From Haliclona indistincta (Eukaryota; Porifera; Demospongiae; Haplosclerida; Chalinidae), in assembly GCA_964017065.1 (NCBI GenBank), contig OZ024785.1, forward strand, positions 14,029,592 through 14,093,591: 64,000 nucleotides of DNA, given 5' to 3'. Of this stretch, positions 1 through 10,849 are shown in pieces. Positions within the stretch are counted from its first letter, which is position 1, and each line of letters starts with the position of its first letter. Made by a program: the position numbers and the translations under genes. Below the pieces are notes generated by a model. It did no database searches, was not told the origin of the DNA, and saw nothing but the letters and a program-made list of their open reading frames with translations.

Positions 1-219
1 ATGTTATGTGACTGCTTAGTGGGGTAGTGTTGATCAGTAACATTCCGTCTTTTAAACAACATTCTAGTTGCCATTTCTCTGGGAAGTTGTTGATCACAAT
101 AGTTTGACCGCCGCATTTGCTTAACCTAGTTGTCAAAGCTTTTGTCATGGAAATTTTCTGTCCCTTATGATTAATCACCTGGAGGAGGACAGTCAGGAGC
201 TTAAGACAATTTATCAGCT

Positions 220-470
220 GTATACAGGAGTTTTCCTGGTTTGTGTTCAACCTGGTAGTTGAAACGTGGTAGTCTCAGTCAAAACCTCAGAACTCTTGGT
301 GGTAGTTGTCAAAGTTTTTCGAGTTGAAGTGGAACAAGTAGCTCATGGTCTGTCTCTATGGTGAACTCTTTTCCCAGAACGAAATCTTGAAACTTCTCAC
401 TAGCCCATGTCACCGCCAATGCCTCCTTCTCGATCTGGGCATATCCTTTCTCAATATCAGATAATGTCTA
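220..470 (-). pseudogene. Decayed Ty3/gypsy RNase H fragment
   Basis: Read on the minus strand, 330-470 encodes a peptide containing [13 protein letters not shown] and then IETDHELL. This is the RNase H segment of a Ty3/gypsy polyprotein and matches the same segment of the intact element at 17.9-22.3 kb (KEALACTWATEKF, ETDHKPLLAL). Further down, 220-330 continues with QLPPRVLRF and a PGK tail, again parallel to the intact element, but with two in-frame stops. It is therefore a dead fragment. No LTR is visible nearby. A peptide in 505-637 (minus) with the pattern LTIATFGSAG could be a retroelement aspartic-protease scrap; this is weak. The rest of 1-220 shows nothing I can name. Confidence 0.7.
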
Positions 471-639
471 CAATCCCCTCAAAATATAATCCTCCTTACT
501 TGATTAGCAATAATACGTTTAATCTTATCCCCGTCTATGAAGGACAAGAGATTCTGTTACCTGCGGAACCGAAGGTTGCAATGGTGAGTGTATGCTCTTC
601 GCAAGCATCGATACCTAACTTCTCACGAGCTCGTTAGAT

Positions 640-1600
640 TCCTGTTGTAGTTACGACTATCAAGCATCTAGCTCTACAAGAGCCCCAAGATGCCTAATTT
701 GCCATGTTTGTTGAACTCTAATGTATTGTGTATTGCAGCATTGACAAGAATAATTATGAATATAATTAAGCGTACAACACGCATCTGTCCATCTGGTTTA
801 TGGTCACTTCCAATCCCTCTCGTATTAGCTAATCTATGTTCAAAACGACTGTCGACTGATGCCCTCCCTCCCTCAACACCTGATGCCCTTCGAGTCCCTC
901 CCAGTAAGATAGAGCAATTAATTTTGAGAAAAATGTAAATCATTTCGGGTCAGTGAATGTAATCACTTTTGTTTCAGCACCGGCACAATTTCAAAATGTA
1001 CACAATGACAGTCATACTTCTATTAATGTTAATGTTTTGGAGAAGGGGGTGGTGGTGGTGGTGGTGGTGGATCTTGCGATGTAGATGGCAACAATAATTG
1101 CCCTGTCTGCAAGTGAATTAAGAATATAGGAATGGTGTTGCTTGTCTAGTCAGCTTACTACATAGAGCTTGTATTCTTCTTCAAGAGTTCCGGGAGTAGG
1201 AGGTGGGGTAGGTTGAGTGCTCATCAGTTGTAGTTGAGCAGGAGCGGGAGGTTGGGTGTTGAGGCTCATTATTTGTAGCTGCCTCTGCATCTGAGAACAC
1301 AAAGTGTTATTATTGTGCTAGAATAATTATAATCATCTTACTAAATTCATCTCATGAACATGAATTTTTTCCAGTTCATTGGCATACTTGTCAAGGAGTG
1401 GTATCAGTACTTTATATGTATATCTGTGATAAGCTTCACAAGCTATAGAGTTGGGTAGGAATTAGCTACAAGAAATAATTATTATTACATACGGCTAAAT
1501 CACTCACATTGTCCTGCCATTCCTATACTGACCAACTGAATGACTGGCTGGCTGGCTGGAAAAAGAAAAGGTCACTTAGGTGTAATGAAAAGAAAAGGTC
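640..1600. other. No recognisable gene; (GGT)n at 1046-1070
   Basis: Open frames on both strands at 674-943 overlap each other and match no family I recognise. A short pure (GGT)n run lies at 1046-1070. Poly-C and splice-like signals occur but no convincing exon. A direct duplication of about 20 bp (gaaaaggtcacttaggtgta) sits at 1563-1610, just past the stop of the NTPase gene. Confidence 0.5.
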
Positions 1601-1602
1601 AC

Positions 1603-3045
1603 TTAGGTGTAATAAGAAAAATGACTAGATTTTTGTTCTTGCTGGTCCATAGGCACGCGGGTGGCGCAAATCGATGGCTGTACTCGCGCCAGCATCATGG
1701 CAGCATTCAGATTCGAGAATGGCTTAGGCAACTTGATTGCACACAGCTCAATGCACTTCTTGAGGGCTTCCGTTGTATTTTCAATGTGTGCCATACTTTG
1801 GAAATTCTTCAGTAGCGTCATAGTCTCTATATTGACACGCTTGTGGAGGTTGATGAGCCCATTCTCTGTGAGCTTAATCCCGAGACGTAAGAGCAATGTC
1901 GCCCACAGCCGTTTCTGCTCCTGATCAAACCTGCACTGTGAATGGGGGAAGTGCAACTCTTCAACTTCTTGCATGGCTGCTTCGACATTGAGGCATAGAA
2001 ACGTTACTGGGTAGCAGCATACGGTGGACGAAGCATGTGCAGGGAGTGGCGGCCGTTTTGTGTATGTTGCAATCACAGTCACTTCGGGAACACTGGCCAG
2101 AGCCTGCAATGCTCCCTTGCTGAACATTGCACCCTTATAGGCTTCATCAACATTATCCTCGTTACGGTCACACATTTTGCGATGTTCGTCAAGGTGCAGA
2201 AGGATCCGGAGTCGCTTGCTAGGACCAGCAATCTTTTTCAGGAACTCCGTCAGTTTAGCATGTGTATTTTCAATGTGTGCCATACTTTGGAAATTCTTCA
2301 GTAGCGTCATAGTCTCTATATTGACACGCTTGTGGAGGTTGATGAGCCCATTCTCTGTGAGCTTAATCCCGAGACGTAAGAGCAATGTCGCCCACAGCCG
2401 TTTCAGGAACTCCGTCAGTTTAGCATGCTTGTCAACTGGGACCAAGTGCGGGCCCTGCTTTCCAGGCAACTCAAGAAGGATCTTCAAGCACTCAAAGATA
2501 AACGAGGCACCCTGGCTCTCGGCGTCGTTGGTAATCTTACTGCTCTTAGACACTTGGAAAAAATTAGAGTCATTGTTGCTAAACGCCAAGTAAAGGTAGT
2601 GTGTGAAACCATCCTTCTCATTCTCGGTGCTCTTCAGAAATGCTGGCAGGATGCAAGAGGTTTTACCAGAACTTCCGGGTGCACACAAGTACTTCACTTT
2701 AGCCCGGAGGTGAGTCGGTTTCTCTAGTTGGTATGCCAAGGATTTCATATCGTTTTCAACTGTCCAGTGAGGAAGTTTGTAGAGAGGGACTTGGTCTCCA
2801 GTGGTATCTTCCCGTCTTACAGGCAGAGAACTCTTGTATACTTCAAAGTCTTTAAAGAGTGGTATGTTGTCATTCTGCATGACTTTGTTGAAGTGTACCT
2901 TGAGACGGTCCTCCAGCGAGGAATGAACAGTGCTCGTCCAGCGGGTTCCACAAATCACCCTAGCATGTTTGGGTTGGGAACACCAGAGAACCATGGACAG
3001 CATCCTTGGCGGACGGCAGAGGGTTGAACGAACCAATGGCAGCAT
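1603..3045 (-). CDS. P-loop NTPase, crinkler/RHS-like (tentative)
   Basis: A single open frame of about 480 residues, taking the ATG at 3045 as start; the frame is open slightly upstream but without an ATG. Residues near 120 carry a Walker A-like motif (APGSSGKTS) followed by a YLYLAFSNNDSNF segment. Near 300 there is a Walker B-like LRILLHLDEH and then VTVIATYTKRP, which fits an AAA/STAND-type ATPase core. The layout resembles the NTPase module of eukaryotic crinkler/RHS-type proteins, many of which spread with transposons; this is inference from pattern only. A 47-residue block (from RLWATLLLRLGIK to MAHIENT) is present twice, once in the expected place near the C-terminus and once inserted in the middle, flanked by duplicated HAKLTEFLK. 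The insertion keeps the frame. No partner genes are adjacent. Confidence 0.55.
   Translation of the reverse strand: MLPLVRSTLCRPPRMLSMVLWCSQPKHARVICGTRWTSTVHSSLEDRLKVHFNKVMQNDNIPLFKDFEVYKSSLPVRREDTTGDQVPLYKLPHWTVENDMKSLAYQLEKPTHLRAKVKYLCAPGSSGKTSCILPAFLKSTENEKDGFTHYLYLAFSNNDSNFFQVSKSSKITNDAESQGASFIFECLKILLELPGKQGPHLVPVDKHAKLTEFLKRLWATLLLRLGIKLTENGLINLHKRVNIETMTLLKNFQSMAHIENTHAKLTEFLKKIAGPSKRLRILLHLDEHRKMCDRNEDNVDEAYKGAMFSKGALQALASVPEVTVIATYTKRPPLPAHASSTVCCYPVTFLCLNVEAAMQEVEELHFPHSQCRFDQEQKRLWATLLLRLGIKLTENGLINLHKRVNIETMTLLKNFQSMAHIENTTEALKKCIELCAIKLPKPFSNLNAAMMLARVQPSICATRVPMDQQEQKSSHFSYYT
1774..1915 (-). repeat. 142-bp direct repeat, source copy (partner 2263-2404)
   Basis: Positions 1774-1915 and 2263-2404 are identical over 142 bp. 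The second copy is bracketed by a 27-bp direct duplication (2236-2262 and 2401-2427). The net insertion is 165 bp, a multiple of three. The pattern is that of a templated insertion at a staggered break inside the NTPase gene. Confidence 0.9.
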
Positions 3046-3363
3046 GATGGCAAGAGTTGGTAATAGAAGGGATCTGATATAAACCAAAGCAATTAGTAAT
3101 TTTGCAATATTGTGTGGTCAATTTTGTAAAATTGATTGTAATGCACCAAGTATATTCATGGCTGTGCAAAGAGAAGCCATAAGCAATACATGTACAAATG
3201 TCAGTGCACAGTGTAATGTGTTAACATGCTATTTAGTGGCCATTTGTGACCCACTGGTAACAAAAACCAACAACTCATGCACACATTAATTTTGTTTCAT
3301 TTTTGTAGACTGCACAATTTTTAATTGTGTTTCTTTTTTTAAAGTACAGTACCCGCCAGTATT

Positions 3364-4052
3364 GAGGTGACGGTTACCCGTTTGAGCTAAGTAATATTCA
3401 CAAAATATAAACGTCTGTAGTAGCAAAAGGGAACATGCTAGAGCGCTAAGTAGACCATCATTCGATGCGCCATAGTTAGTAGTTTTCCCAGAAGTAAAAT
3501 AAGTAAGCAGCAAACACAGCGCGCCGTCTGGTAACGAGGAAAACACGAAGCTGTAATCGTATTTTTCCAGCGAAAGTACTTCGTCGATGCTTCTGGATCC
3601 AGTCGAGGGCCAGAGACTGTTAGGCTTGATCGCTGATAAGTATTACCCGAGTTATGGGCGAACTAAGCTGAACTCACCTTGATTTCGTGGCGATCTCGCT
3701 GACACTTCGCTGCATAACTAGCAAACGGTTAGTTTTGTGACAAGCTGTATAGTCTCTGGCCCTGTGCAGGACTTCATACTAACGAAATAACCTGGAAAGA
3801 CAGCCAGTAGATGAGTGCTGTTCGTCAATTCTGACGCAGAAAATGTACTATGGTTGGCAGCTAGTTGGTATCGATTGTGCTAACCGCCGGTCATAAGACC
3901 GCCTATGCATTCCCCTAGCATCCACCCACGTAAAGCGCGCCACTAGTTTACACACTATTCCTTATTTGAATATACCACAAATGATTGCGTAACAATAATT
4001 ATATTCATACACCAATAGTTTTGTGTGGGCACAACTGGTAACCGTCACCTTA
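3364..4052. mobile_element. Possible non-autonomous element with short inverted ends
   Basis: The sequence gaggtgacggttacc at 3364-3378 recurs inverted at 4037-4052 (ggtaaccgtcacctta). The 660 bp between have no coding potential I trust. Short inverted ends around non-coding DNA suggest a MITE, but I could not find a clean target duplication. The surrounding 3100-4540 has no gene that I can support. GC-rich direct repeats (cggcacggc, cagttcttgtcc) lie at 4440-4510. Confidence 0.35.
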
Positions 4053-4547
4053 AGTTCCTGTTCCGAATCACACACGGGACGGAGCATAGCGGAATTATTT
4101 ACGTACAGTCTGCTTCGTTACGACGGAGCAGCTTCTGGTCTTGCTAGTACTAACCGTAGAAAGATGAAGAACCTATGAATGTCCGCATTATGTAGTGCTG
4201 AAGACCCACAAGCTTGCATATTGCTAAGTGAGAAGGAAACCCTGAGCTATGATGCAGCAATGAAGACAACTCAAGGTGACACTTAAAATTATTACAAAGG
4301 AACATATAATTTACATACTTGCACTTGCAGCCAAACATTTAGATCAATACACATCTCTAGGACATCCATACATCAGAAGCTACAACACATCCTCTGATTT
4401 CTCATGGGTACTGTCTATTACTATGTTTACACTGGAGGAGCACGGCACGGCACGGCGCTGCACAGCTCGGCACGGCTCAGTTCTTGTCCAGTTCTTGTCC
4501 GGTTCAGTCCGAAACACTAATTGACGCGCAAAGACGTAATTCTCAGT

Positions 4548-5059
4548 CTACTGTTCTTTTTCACGATTGTTGTTGCAAGGTTTCTTAGCTGGCGGAGGAC
4601 CAAAGAGACTTCGTGGATTGTTGAAAATATCCAGGGCTTCGAAGTAATAGTCTCTTAGGTCCTCCGTCTGGAAACAGCCGTCATCGCGATTACTGTCGTC
4701 CACAAGTGGTTCCAAGGGTCGAATCGGAGATCCGGGAGCATTGGGGTCCCACGTGGGACTCCAATTCTCCCAAGACGAGGGATACTCCTTCATTGGCAGA
4801 GCTATTAAAGAAGAAAGTTACTGGCTAGTTGCTAGTATGCAGCTCACCGTCTCGCTCGAGGCATCGTAAATGCGGCTCATCATTATCTCCACTTGGGTCG
4901 TCGGCATCATCTTTATCAAGTTCACAATCCTCTTCTTCATCATCTGCGTCATCCTCATCCTCAAATAAATCTAAGTTCACTCTGAGCCACTCCACATCAT
5001 CATCATCATCAGCTGCATCAAATCTATCCACATTCTCCCTCAACCACAAAAAATTTCTT
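4548..5059 (-). CDS. Small acidic two-exon gene, function unknown
   Basis: Two minus-strand exons join in frame: 5059-4848 and 4801-4548, through a 46-bp intron with GTGAGC donor and TTTAATAG acceptor. The upstream exon opens after a CTCAAATAG acceptor, so at least one more 5' exon should exist. The protein begins with two related segments (WLRENVDRF and WLRVNLDLF) inside a very acidic stretch of Asp and Glu, and ends with a PSSWENWSPTWDPNAPGSP-type segment and a basic-polar tail. No domain is recognised. The repeated WLR-N-D-F pattern suggests a short duplicated helix. Confidence 0.5.
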
Positions 5060-6570
5060 CTATTTGAGCATAAGTGGATGTATGTTTTAGCACTTAACAG
5101 AAGATAATAGCTAAGATTAGAATAATAATAGCAGTGTTAGATTATCGCTGTGCTTCAGTGAGTTCGCCCTGAACAATGTCTTGACCTGGTGGTGCTTGTA
5201 CCTACCATTACAGTTCAGCATTCGATCAACTATACATCTGTGTGCCTGCACATGATCCACTCTGGTTACAGTTACAGCCTTTAATTACAACCTCGCCTAT
5301 AGTCAATAACGTGTAGATGTACTGTTAATCATGGCAATGTTCATAGTTCGCTACAAAGCAGATAGTAATGACCACATGATACAGCAAATCATCACAATTA
5401 TAGTGGTGGAGCTCAGCAGGGTCTGAATTCTTGACAACAATTGTGCAAACTTAACGTATACCTATCTTCTTGATCAGTTGCTCTAGTGACTCTGCATACG
5501 AATCCGAACAGAGAAACTTTTCGGTGACTTTACAGCATAAAGTATCTTCATGCTGAAAATTTTCAGAGTTTGAAATTCCATTGTGTCTACAGTGCCGGTA
5601 CCGGTATCCAATTTTGTTTCGTTGAGTTTTTTAACCTCACTTTCTCAGGGATAGCCTCACAGCAGATTCCAAATAAAGAAAACTTCCTTGGTGTAAGGAA
5701 GTACACTGGCCCAGCCATAAAAGAGTTATGTCCTCATTATCTTTTACGAAGGTGCACTGCAAGAACATTCGATGCGTGATTCCACCAAAATCAAAAAATA
5801 ATTATTATTGCAAACAAAGTCAAACCAATTGATAGGAATTGTGCTGTGTAGCTTCTTTCCGTCTAACAAGAAAAGGTTGTGAGCATGCTACTGTCCTTGT
5901 TGTATGACAACTTTGTAAACTTAGGAAGGGAAATCAGGGTCTCATTAATGTACTCTTTGATTGCTTATAGCTACACATAGGGCATTCCTTGAGAGACCAG
6001 CAACTCATATTGACACTGGGATCATCTCCTAAAGGCTGAGGTACATCTCCCAAAGACAACTCCACAGATATTATCTTGTCTTCCCCCTACATTGAGTTAT
6101 ATATGTGTACTACACATATATAACCTGAACAGCAGCAGCAACCATGTTACCTTGCAAAATGACTTCATGTTAACTTGCAGTGGCTAGCTGTTTACTACAA
6201 GTGAACAAACCGCACCGATCACCAACGGTTAATATTTTTTTGCAAACTTTTGTGTGATATCACAGCAACAATGCTTCAATAGTATGTCACCGTATAATTG
6301 GTTTTTATCGTTTTCATTGATCGTATCGACGATCTCGTGCACGGAGTCGTACAGAGTGGATTATTCGTTCCCGTCCAGTTCAGCAATGATACCACCTATA
6401 CATACGGTGTCTGAACGGTCTGCCGTTGTTATAATCTATTGTACGGCAAAGTAACGGCATTCGTGTGCTTTGCTTAGCTAGCTTGCTACCATTTATACCA
6501 CGCGTTGCTACGTTACGTTAGTAAACAAGAAGCAGATTATTAGTAATGAAGAAAATAGAAAACTGTCAAC
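5060..6570. other. Intergenic, with a 165-bp repeat and AT-rich DNA
   Basis: No complete gene seen. The only clear structure is the 165-bp block 5950-6114 shared with 49309-49473. A minus-strand low-complexity exon-like frame follows at about 6580-6790, rich in Ser, Asp and Pro-Arg-Glu repeats with an acceptor-like tttccatttcag, but I could not join it to anything. Confidence 0.5.
5950..6114 (-). repeat. 165-bp dispersed coding-like repeat (partner 49309-49473)
   Basis: Nearly identical to 49309-49473. Read on the minus strand both copies stay open and encode a peptide with MSCWSLKECPMCSYKQS, a CxxC-bearing segment. It may be an exon of a dispersed mobile gene family. Confidence 0.8.
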
Positions 6571-7758
6571 ATTCAGGAAAATGTCACTGTCACTGTCGCT
6601 GGCACTACTTCCGACATCCTCAGATGACTCTGGCTCCCTTGGTTCAGATGACTCCGGCTCCCTTGGTTTAGATGAAGTTGTAGTAGTACTGCTATTAGTA
6701 ATGAACAGCTGCTTTGACGATTGTGTACAACTACGGGTTGGTGTAGTATCAATGTCGATATCGTGTTCTGAAATGAATGGAAAAACATATGGTATATAAA
6801 ACTATATGTCATAATGCTGATGTCATCCCTTTGATGTGGTAGGTTCTATTTACTGGATATAGACCTCTCTTAGAGGTTATATGTATATGATATAGCATGA
6901 TTCAGAGGTCTATATACATTATATTAGCCTGTTCTGTTCGTTTGTGAGCTCTGTCAAGATCCTGAAATGAGATAAGTAGTTTAAAAAAGCATACACAGAG
7001 TCAAAATTTTCTCCAGCATTGTAAATGTCTAGCTCCCATGACATTGTGAAGTGAAAACAATGAGAAATTTCTGTCCAGTTTTTTTCACTGGTCAGCTGAA
7101 AAAGAAGCAAAACCAGAAAGTGTTTTTCTGGGAATTCTTTCAACTGACCAAGCAGACGCGATTCTACGATGGGGCTGAGGGTGCGCGAGCACCCCCCTCC
7201 TCTCCTGTAGATAGTGGCCAGCGCAACGCGATTGTTAACTCTCGAACATTTACAACATATACGGTAAATACGTAACATAAAAAATAGCTGCCCAGCACCC
7301 ATCTGTCCTCATTCCTAGAATCGCCACTGCCAAGGATCAAGAATGCTTGCCACAGTGCCGTGTATTCTTTCGATATCTTCCTTACACAGCGTTTTGATAC
7401 CAAGTGCGCGAGTTGCGCACTGCCTTATGCACGCTCGTGTACAAGTAGTGCACAAGCTTGTTCACTAGACGTGCGCTAGCTTGGACAGGACCAGGAAATG
7501 CACTATTTTGCACAACACACGTGCACAACTTGCGCCCTTGGCGTGCACAAGACTGTGCAACGTTGTGCATTATCTGGAAACCATTGTACACGCTTTTGTA
7601 CACACCAGCTGTATACAAGGTGTCCCACTCGCGCATTGCAGTTCCACACGCTACCGTTGACAGTACTGAATTTTCTTTAAACTTTTTATTACTGACAACA
7701 AGCAATAGCACCGAATTCACATAGTCACTGAATTCACATAGTTCACTAACTGGAGATA
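6571..7758. other. Repeat-rich intergenic DNA with a GTGCAC cluster
   Basis: A 24-bp direct repeat (gttcagatgactc-ggctcccttg) occurs twice at 6632-6680. The minus-strand frame 6919-7302 matches nothing I know. From about 7400 to 7640 the sequence is unusually dense in GTGCAC, TTGTGCA and TGCGC words, giving overlapping open frames on both strands that I regard as by-products. Confidence 0.4.
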
Positions 7759-8985
7759 TCACAAGTCTTGAATCACCTGTAATTTGAACACTGATACGGT
7801 GAATTGGTTTGTTTGAACAGAACTAACTTTAGTCCAGTTTGGAGCCTCAGCTGGCATAGATAATGTAGACAATGATCCTATTCTCCGCTTTTTCTTAGCC
7901 ATTGCCGAGCCTTCGTTGGAGGTTTTTGCTACGTATTGTTCATCCAGCGTGTGCAGAAAATCTACCAGTACTGTTGGACACAAACTTTTAACATGGTAAC
8001 ATGTAACAATCATTTAACTTACCCTGTGACCGCCAGTGTAGGGGATGAACAACAATACCCTGCTCATCACTACTATCATCTGACTCTTCTGACATGAAAT
8101 CCAGTGTCAGCTCCTTCCATTTCTCCTTCTCTTCTTCTAGTACAACAGTACTGCGGCAATCAAACTTCTGGAAAGATTTACATATTAATAATCATTGTCT
8201 TTCACTTGCCCTCTTTCTTCTAGCTCTCTACTTCTTCTTCTTGCTTGTTACTTTCTGCTGCTCCTTTCTTCCATCTTCTTCTCCATCCTTCCATGATCTT
8301 CTTACGCTCTCATACTTGCGCTGCACAGCATCTATCATGTATAGATATGAAAACATGTTGTTATACTATGCTATACTTGTCTCACTCCTAATTTGCTCTT
8401 CTGAACAATCTGGCTTTCTTTCCTTAATTTTCTTCAAAATATTTTCTTTTATATTTTGATTAAAAGGTGATCGAGAGCTATAGTAATACATAGGTGTAAT
8501 TAAAATGCATCAACAACAATAAAATACCTTTCATCTGGACGAAATCCTTCATCGAGACTGTTGTGCACCAATTTTACAGAGTTCTGCAGAGAATAACTTG
8601 AACAGTTTATTTAAACAATAGATTATCTTACTGTGATATCTCTAGGCAACTTTTTCTTACGAGTAGACGATGGAGTTGAATCTGATGCAGCTGTTATGAA
8701 TGACTCGAGAGTGGATTCTAGATCCTGCATCTGCTGTTCTTGCTTATCAACTGTTTGAAGCAGTTTCTTCTGCTCTTGCATAAGATTGAGTAACATTGCT
8801 TGCTGCTTTTGAAGCATACCAATTATGCCGTCCGTCTTTCTTGATGGAGTTGACCTATGCAGCGGTAGCAGCAATGTAATTGGAACATTACTTGCAGGTG
8901 ACAGTGAGCTGTTTGGTAGTGGTGCCGAATACCTGAGTGATAAGAGTAAACTTGCATGCAAGAGATATTATATTAATTACGTACT
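7759..8985 (-). CDS. Coiled-coil protein gene with Myb/BEN-like region, multi-exon
   Basis: Six minus-strand exons join with every phase agreeing: 8932-8632, 8583-8528, 8477-8386, 8331-8252, 8167-8023 and 7970-7759 (stop). A seventh exon lies upstream, ending at 8985 with a GTACGT donor and reaching to about 9085; it reads SFLEEQNIEEDEEYYEDQ. The first large exon holds a Gln-rich coiled coil (about MLQKQQAMLLNLMQEQKKLL). The middle exons encode a basic helical region with KPDCSEEQIRN and VQRKYESVRRSWK, which may be a DNA-binding Myb- or BEN-like fold (inference). The C-terminal exons contain MSEESDDSSDEQ, VVHPLHWRSQ and a basic AKKKRR stretch. The start codon is not identified. It could be a host nuclear protein or a transposon accessory gene. 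Confidence 0.65.
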
Positions 8986-9085
8986 GATCTTCATAGTATT
9001 CTTCATCTTCCTCTATATTTTGTTCTTCCAGGAATGAGTCATGGTGCTGATGACGACCAAATTGAACATCAGTTCTATTAGTGCC

Positions 9086-9460
9086 AAATTAACATCAGTA
9101 ACTAATAAATTATTGTATTGTGTATAGAGATTGAAGTCTACACACTCTCATTCTGTGTTGATGTCAGGTTGAGTTCACAAGCAATAATATTATACTATTA
9201 GAATAATTATAGTTACGTCTATCATTGAAGCCAGGATGCTTAATAGTCGATATCGGTTGATATACAATAGTGGATCATATACAGGTAAACCCGTGACGTG
9301 CCAGATCTAGCTATATATAGTCAGAAGAATGTCTGTATAAATGTACCTTCTGGAAGAGAAAACCGGAGGAGACATAGTCACTGGTTCTCCGCTGTCATTT
9401 GCCACACGTACCGTGGCTCTACATCTACGACCATCGCCTGGGGGAATCACCAAGAGACAT
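9086..9460. other. Short intergenic stretch, no gene seen
   Basis: AT-rich spacer between the minus-strand coiled-coil gene and the plus-strand coiled-coil/Death exons. It may contain divergent promoters, but no clear elements are visible. Confidence 0.4.
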
Positions 9461-9482
9461 TATATAATTGACTGAGGTTTGC

Positions 9483-9863
9483 AGGTCTTCCTTACTGGAG
9501 TATGATGGAAGAGACAATGATACCCTCAGAAGTGATAATGCAGAATTAAGGCCTGAAAACAGTGCCCTCAAGATTGAAAGTGATTTAAGGAACGAGAACA
9601 AAGAACTGAAAAGGTGGTGCTCTATGCTAGAAGAACTTAATAAACAAGAAAAAGGTTACTCGGTAGTACAGCAGCATTACGACGATACCAAAGATGGACA
9701 TACGATTTTGACCCAACAAACACCTCCTTCATGTGATATGTGTCACCAGAATACAGTGGACAGCTCACACCAATCATTTAAAACGGTGGTCACTAACGAT
9801 GATCCTAGCTCTAATTTGTATCACTCTCCGAGATCATCTGATTCTCGGAGTGATACAAATTAG
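9483..9863 (+). CDS. Coiled-coil exon upstream of a Death-domain exon
   Basis: An open exon after a ttgcag acceptor encodes a charged coiled coil (LRSDNAELRPENSALK, then RNENKELKRWCSMLEELNK) followed by a Ser/Thr-rich tail. The last residues are encoded by one arm of a long hairpin (9808-9866), and the stop codon lies in that hairpin. The Death-domain exon follows about 550 bp downstream on the same strand with open stretches between (10040-10140 and 10170-10260). One gene with coiled coil and Death domain is therefore plausible, but I could not join the exons with certainty. Confidence 0.45.
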   Translation, partial: RSSLLEYDGRDNDTLRSDNAELRPENSALKIESDLRNENKELKRWCSMLEELNKQEKGYSVVQQHYDDTKDGHTILTQQTPPSCDMCHQNTVDSSHQSFKTVVTNDDPSSNLYHSPRSSDSRSDTN

Positions 9864-9866
9864 AGC
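9808..9866. repeat. Long hairpin in coding sequence
   Basis: Left arm 9808-9833 and right arm 9843-9866 are complementary apart from a 2-nt bulge, around a 9-nt loop. The arms begin gctctaatttgtatcact. The structure overlaps the end of the coiled-coil reading frame. Confidence 0.85.
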
Positions 9867-10414
9867 ACAACAAATTATCAAGTACAACCGCTATTATCAA
9901 ATTATCAACCGCTATTATCGAGTACAGCTATTATCAAATAGCTCACCTATTGTGATTTCTGATACGGAGGTAGACATGGTTCCTGAAATGATTGAAGTAA
10001 GTCCAAATGATATAAGTGATCGATTGCTCTCAGGATAGTACCTGTAGTTGGTCCTTGGATGGCTCAGTTTGTTGCATCACTTCATCATCACTCCAGTCCT
10101 AATGATCCGCTTCCCATAGCCTACGCACCAGAAAGGGAAGACGCGTATTGAGGATCAAGATGGTGAAGATTTTGTTGAAAATAATGTCCATATTTTTTGC
10201 GAAAAGAATAAAGATAGCACCTACTGTATTCTTTTTGGGTCATGTAAAAAGAACGGACCACAGTGAACATGCAACCCTCCCAAGCGTGGATTCGCCTGGC
10301 CCGAACATTGCCGTCCATCGTGTTGGTCCGTTCAATTCACATGATCCTGTTAGCCTCTTATTCGTCAGTTATATTCCCATGAATGGTATTCTATTAATTC
10401 TTTAATATACACAG

Positions 10415-10849
10415 GCACAGAGTGTAAATGAGTTGGAACAATTGTGGGAGGGGCTGCCTTCGTTTGTACTCAACGAATTGGCAAGTGATAAAGTGCTTTT
10501 GGAAGTCTCTAGAATGACAATGTGTGAAACAGAAACACTTGGTTGTGCTCTTGGAATAGAAGCTTGCGATATTTACAATTGCCTTCCAGAAAATAGCTTC
10601 ACTCATTGAGACAAGAAAATGGAAGTTCTTCAACTTTGGAAACGCCAGAAGGGTAAAGATGCCACTAATCGTTCTCTCTTGGGTGGTATAGAGCGGCCGG
10701 GCACATTAAATAGGCAACTCATTGAAGTTGTCGTTGATATGATGAAAAAGGAGCATTGTCTTGTGCAAGAAGTAGGTGACTCATCACTCCAGGCCCAAGA
10801 AATTGACCTTATTATTATTGACCTTATTATTACATTATTGATTGAATAG
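10415..10849 (+). pseudogene. Death-domain exon with an in-frame TGA
   Basis: After an acceptor at 10414 the frame reads VNELEQLWEGLPSF, then CALGIEACDIYNC, and after the stop EVLQLWKRQKGKDATNRSLL. This is the pattern of a Death domain (LGI..DI, then LxxWKxxxGxxATxRxLL), which in known proteins mediates homotypic assembly in apoptosis and immune signalling. A TGA at 10607-10609 interrupts the domain in frame. A CGA-to-TGA change at a CpG would explain it. Downstream coding continues in the same frame to 10849. It is either a pseudogene, a polymorphic null, or a gene with an unseen splice around the stop. Confidence 0.6.

Noticed and set aside
407..637. Plus-strand open frame of 76 codons
   Set aside because: It is the antisense of the Ty3 RNase H remnant read on the minus strand.
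4829..5107. Ser-rich plus-strand frame
   Set aside because: It is the complement of the Asp/Glu-rich exon; poly-Ser arises from the reverse of acidic codons.
8094..8459. Plus-strand hydrophobic frame suggesting a membrane protein
   Set aside because: It is antisense to Lys-rich exons of the phase-consistent minus-strand gene.
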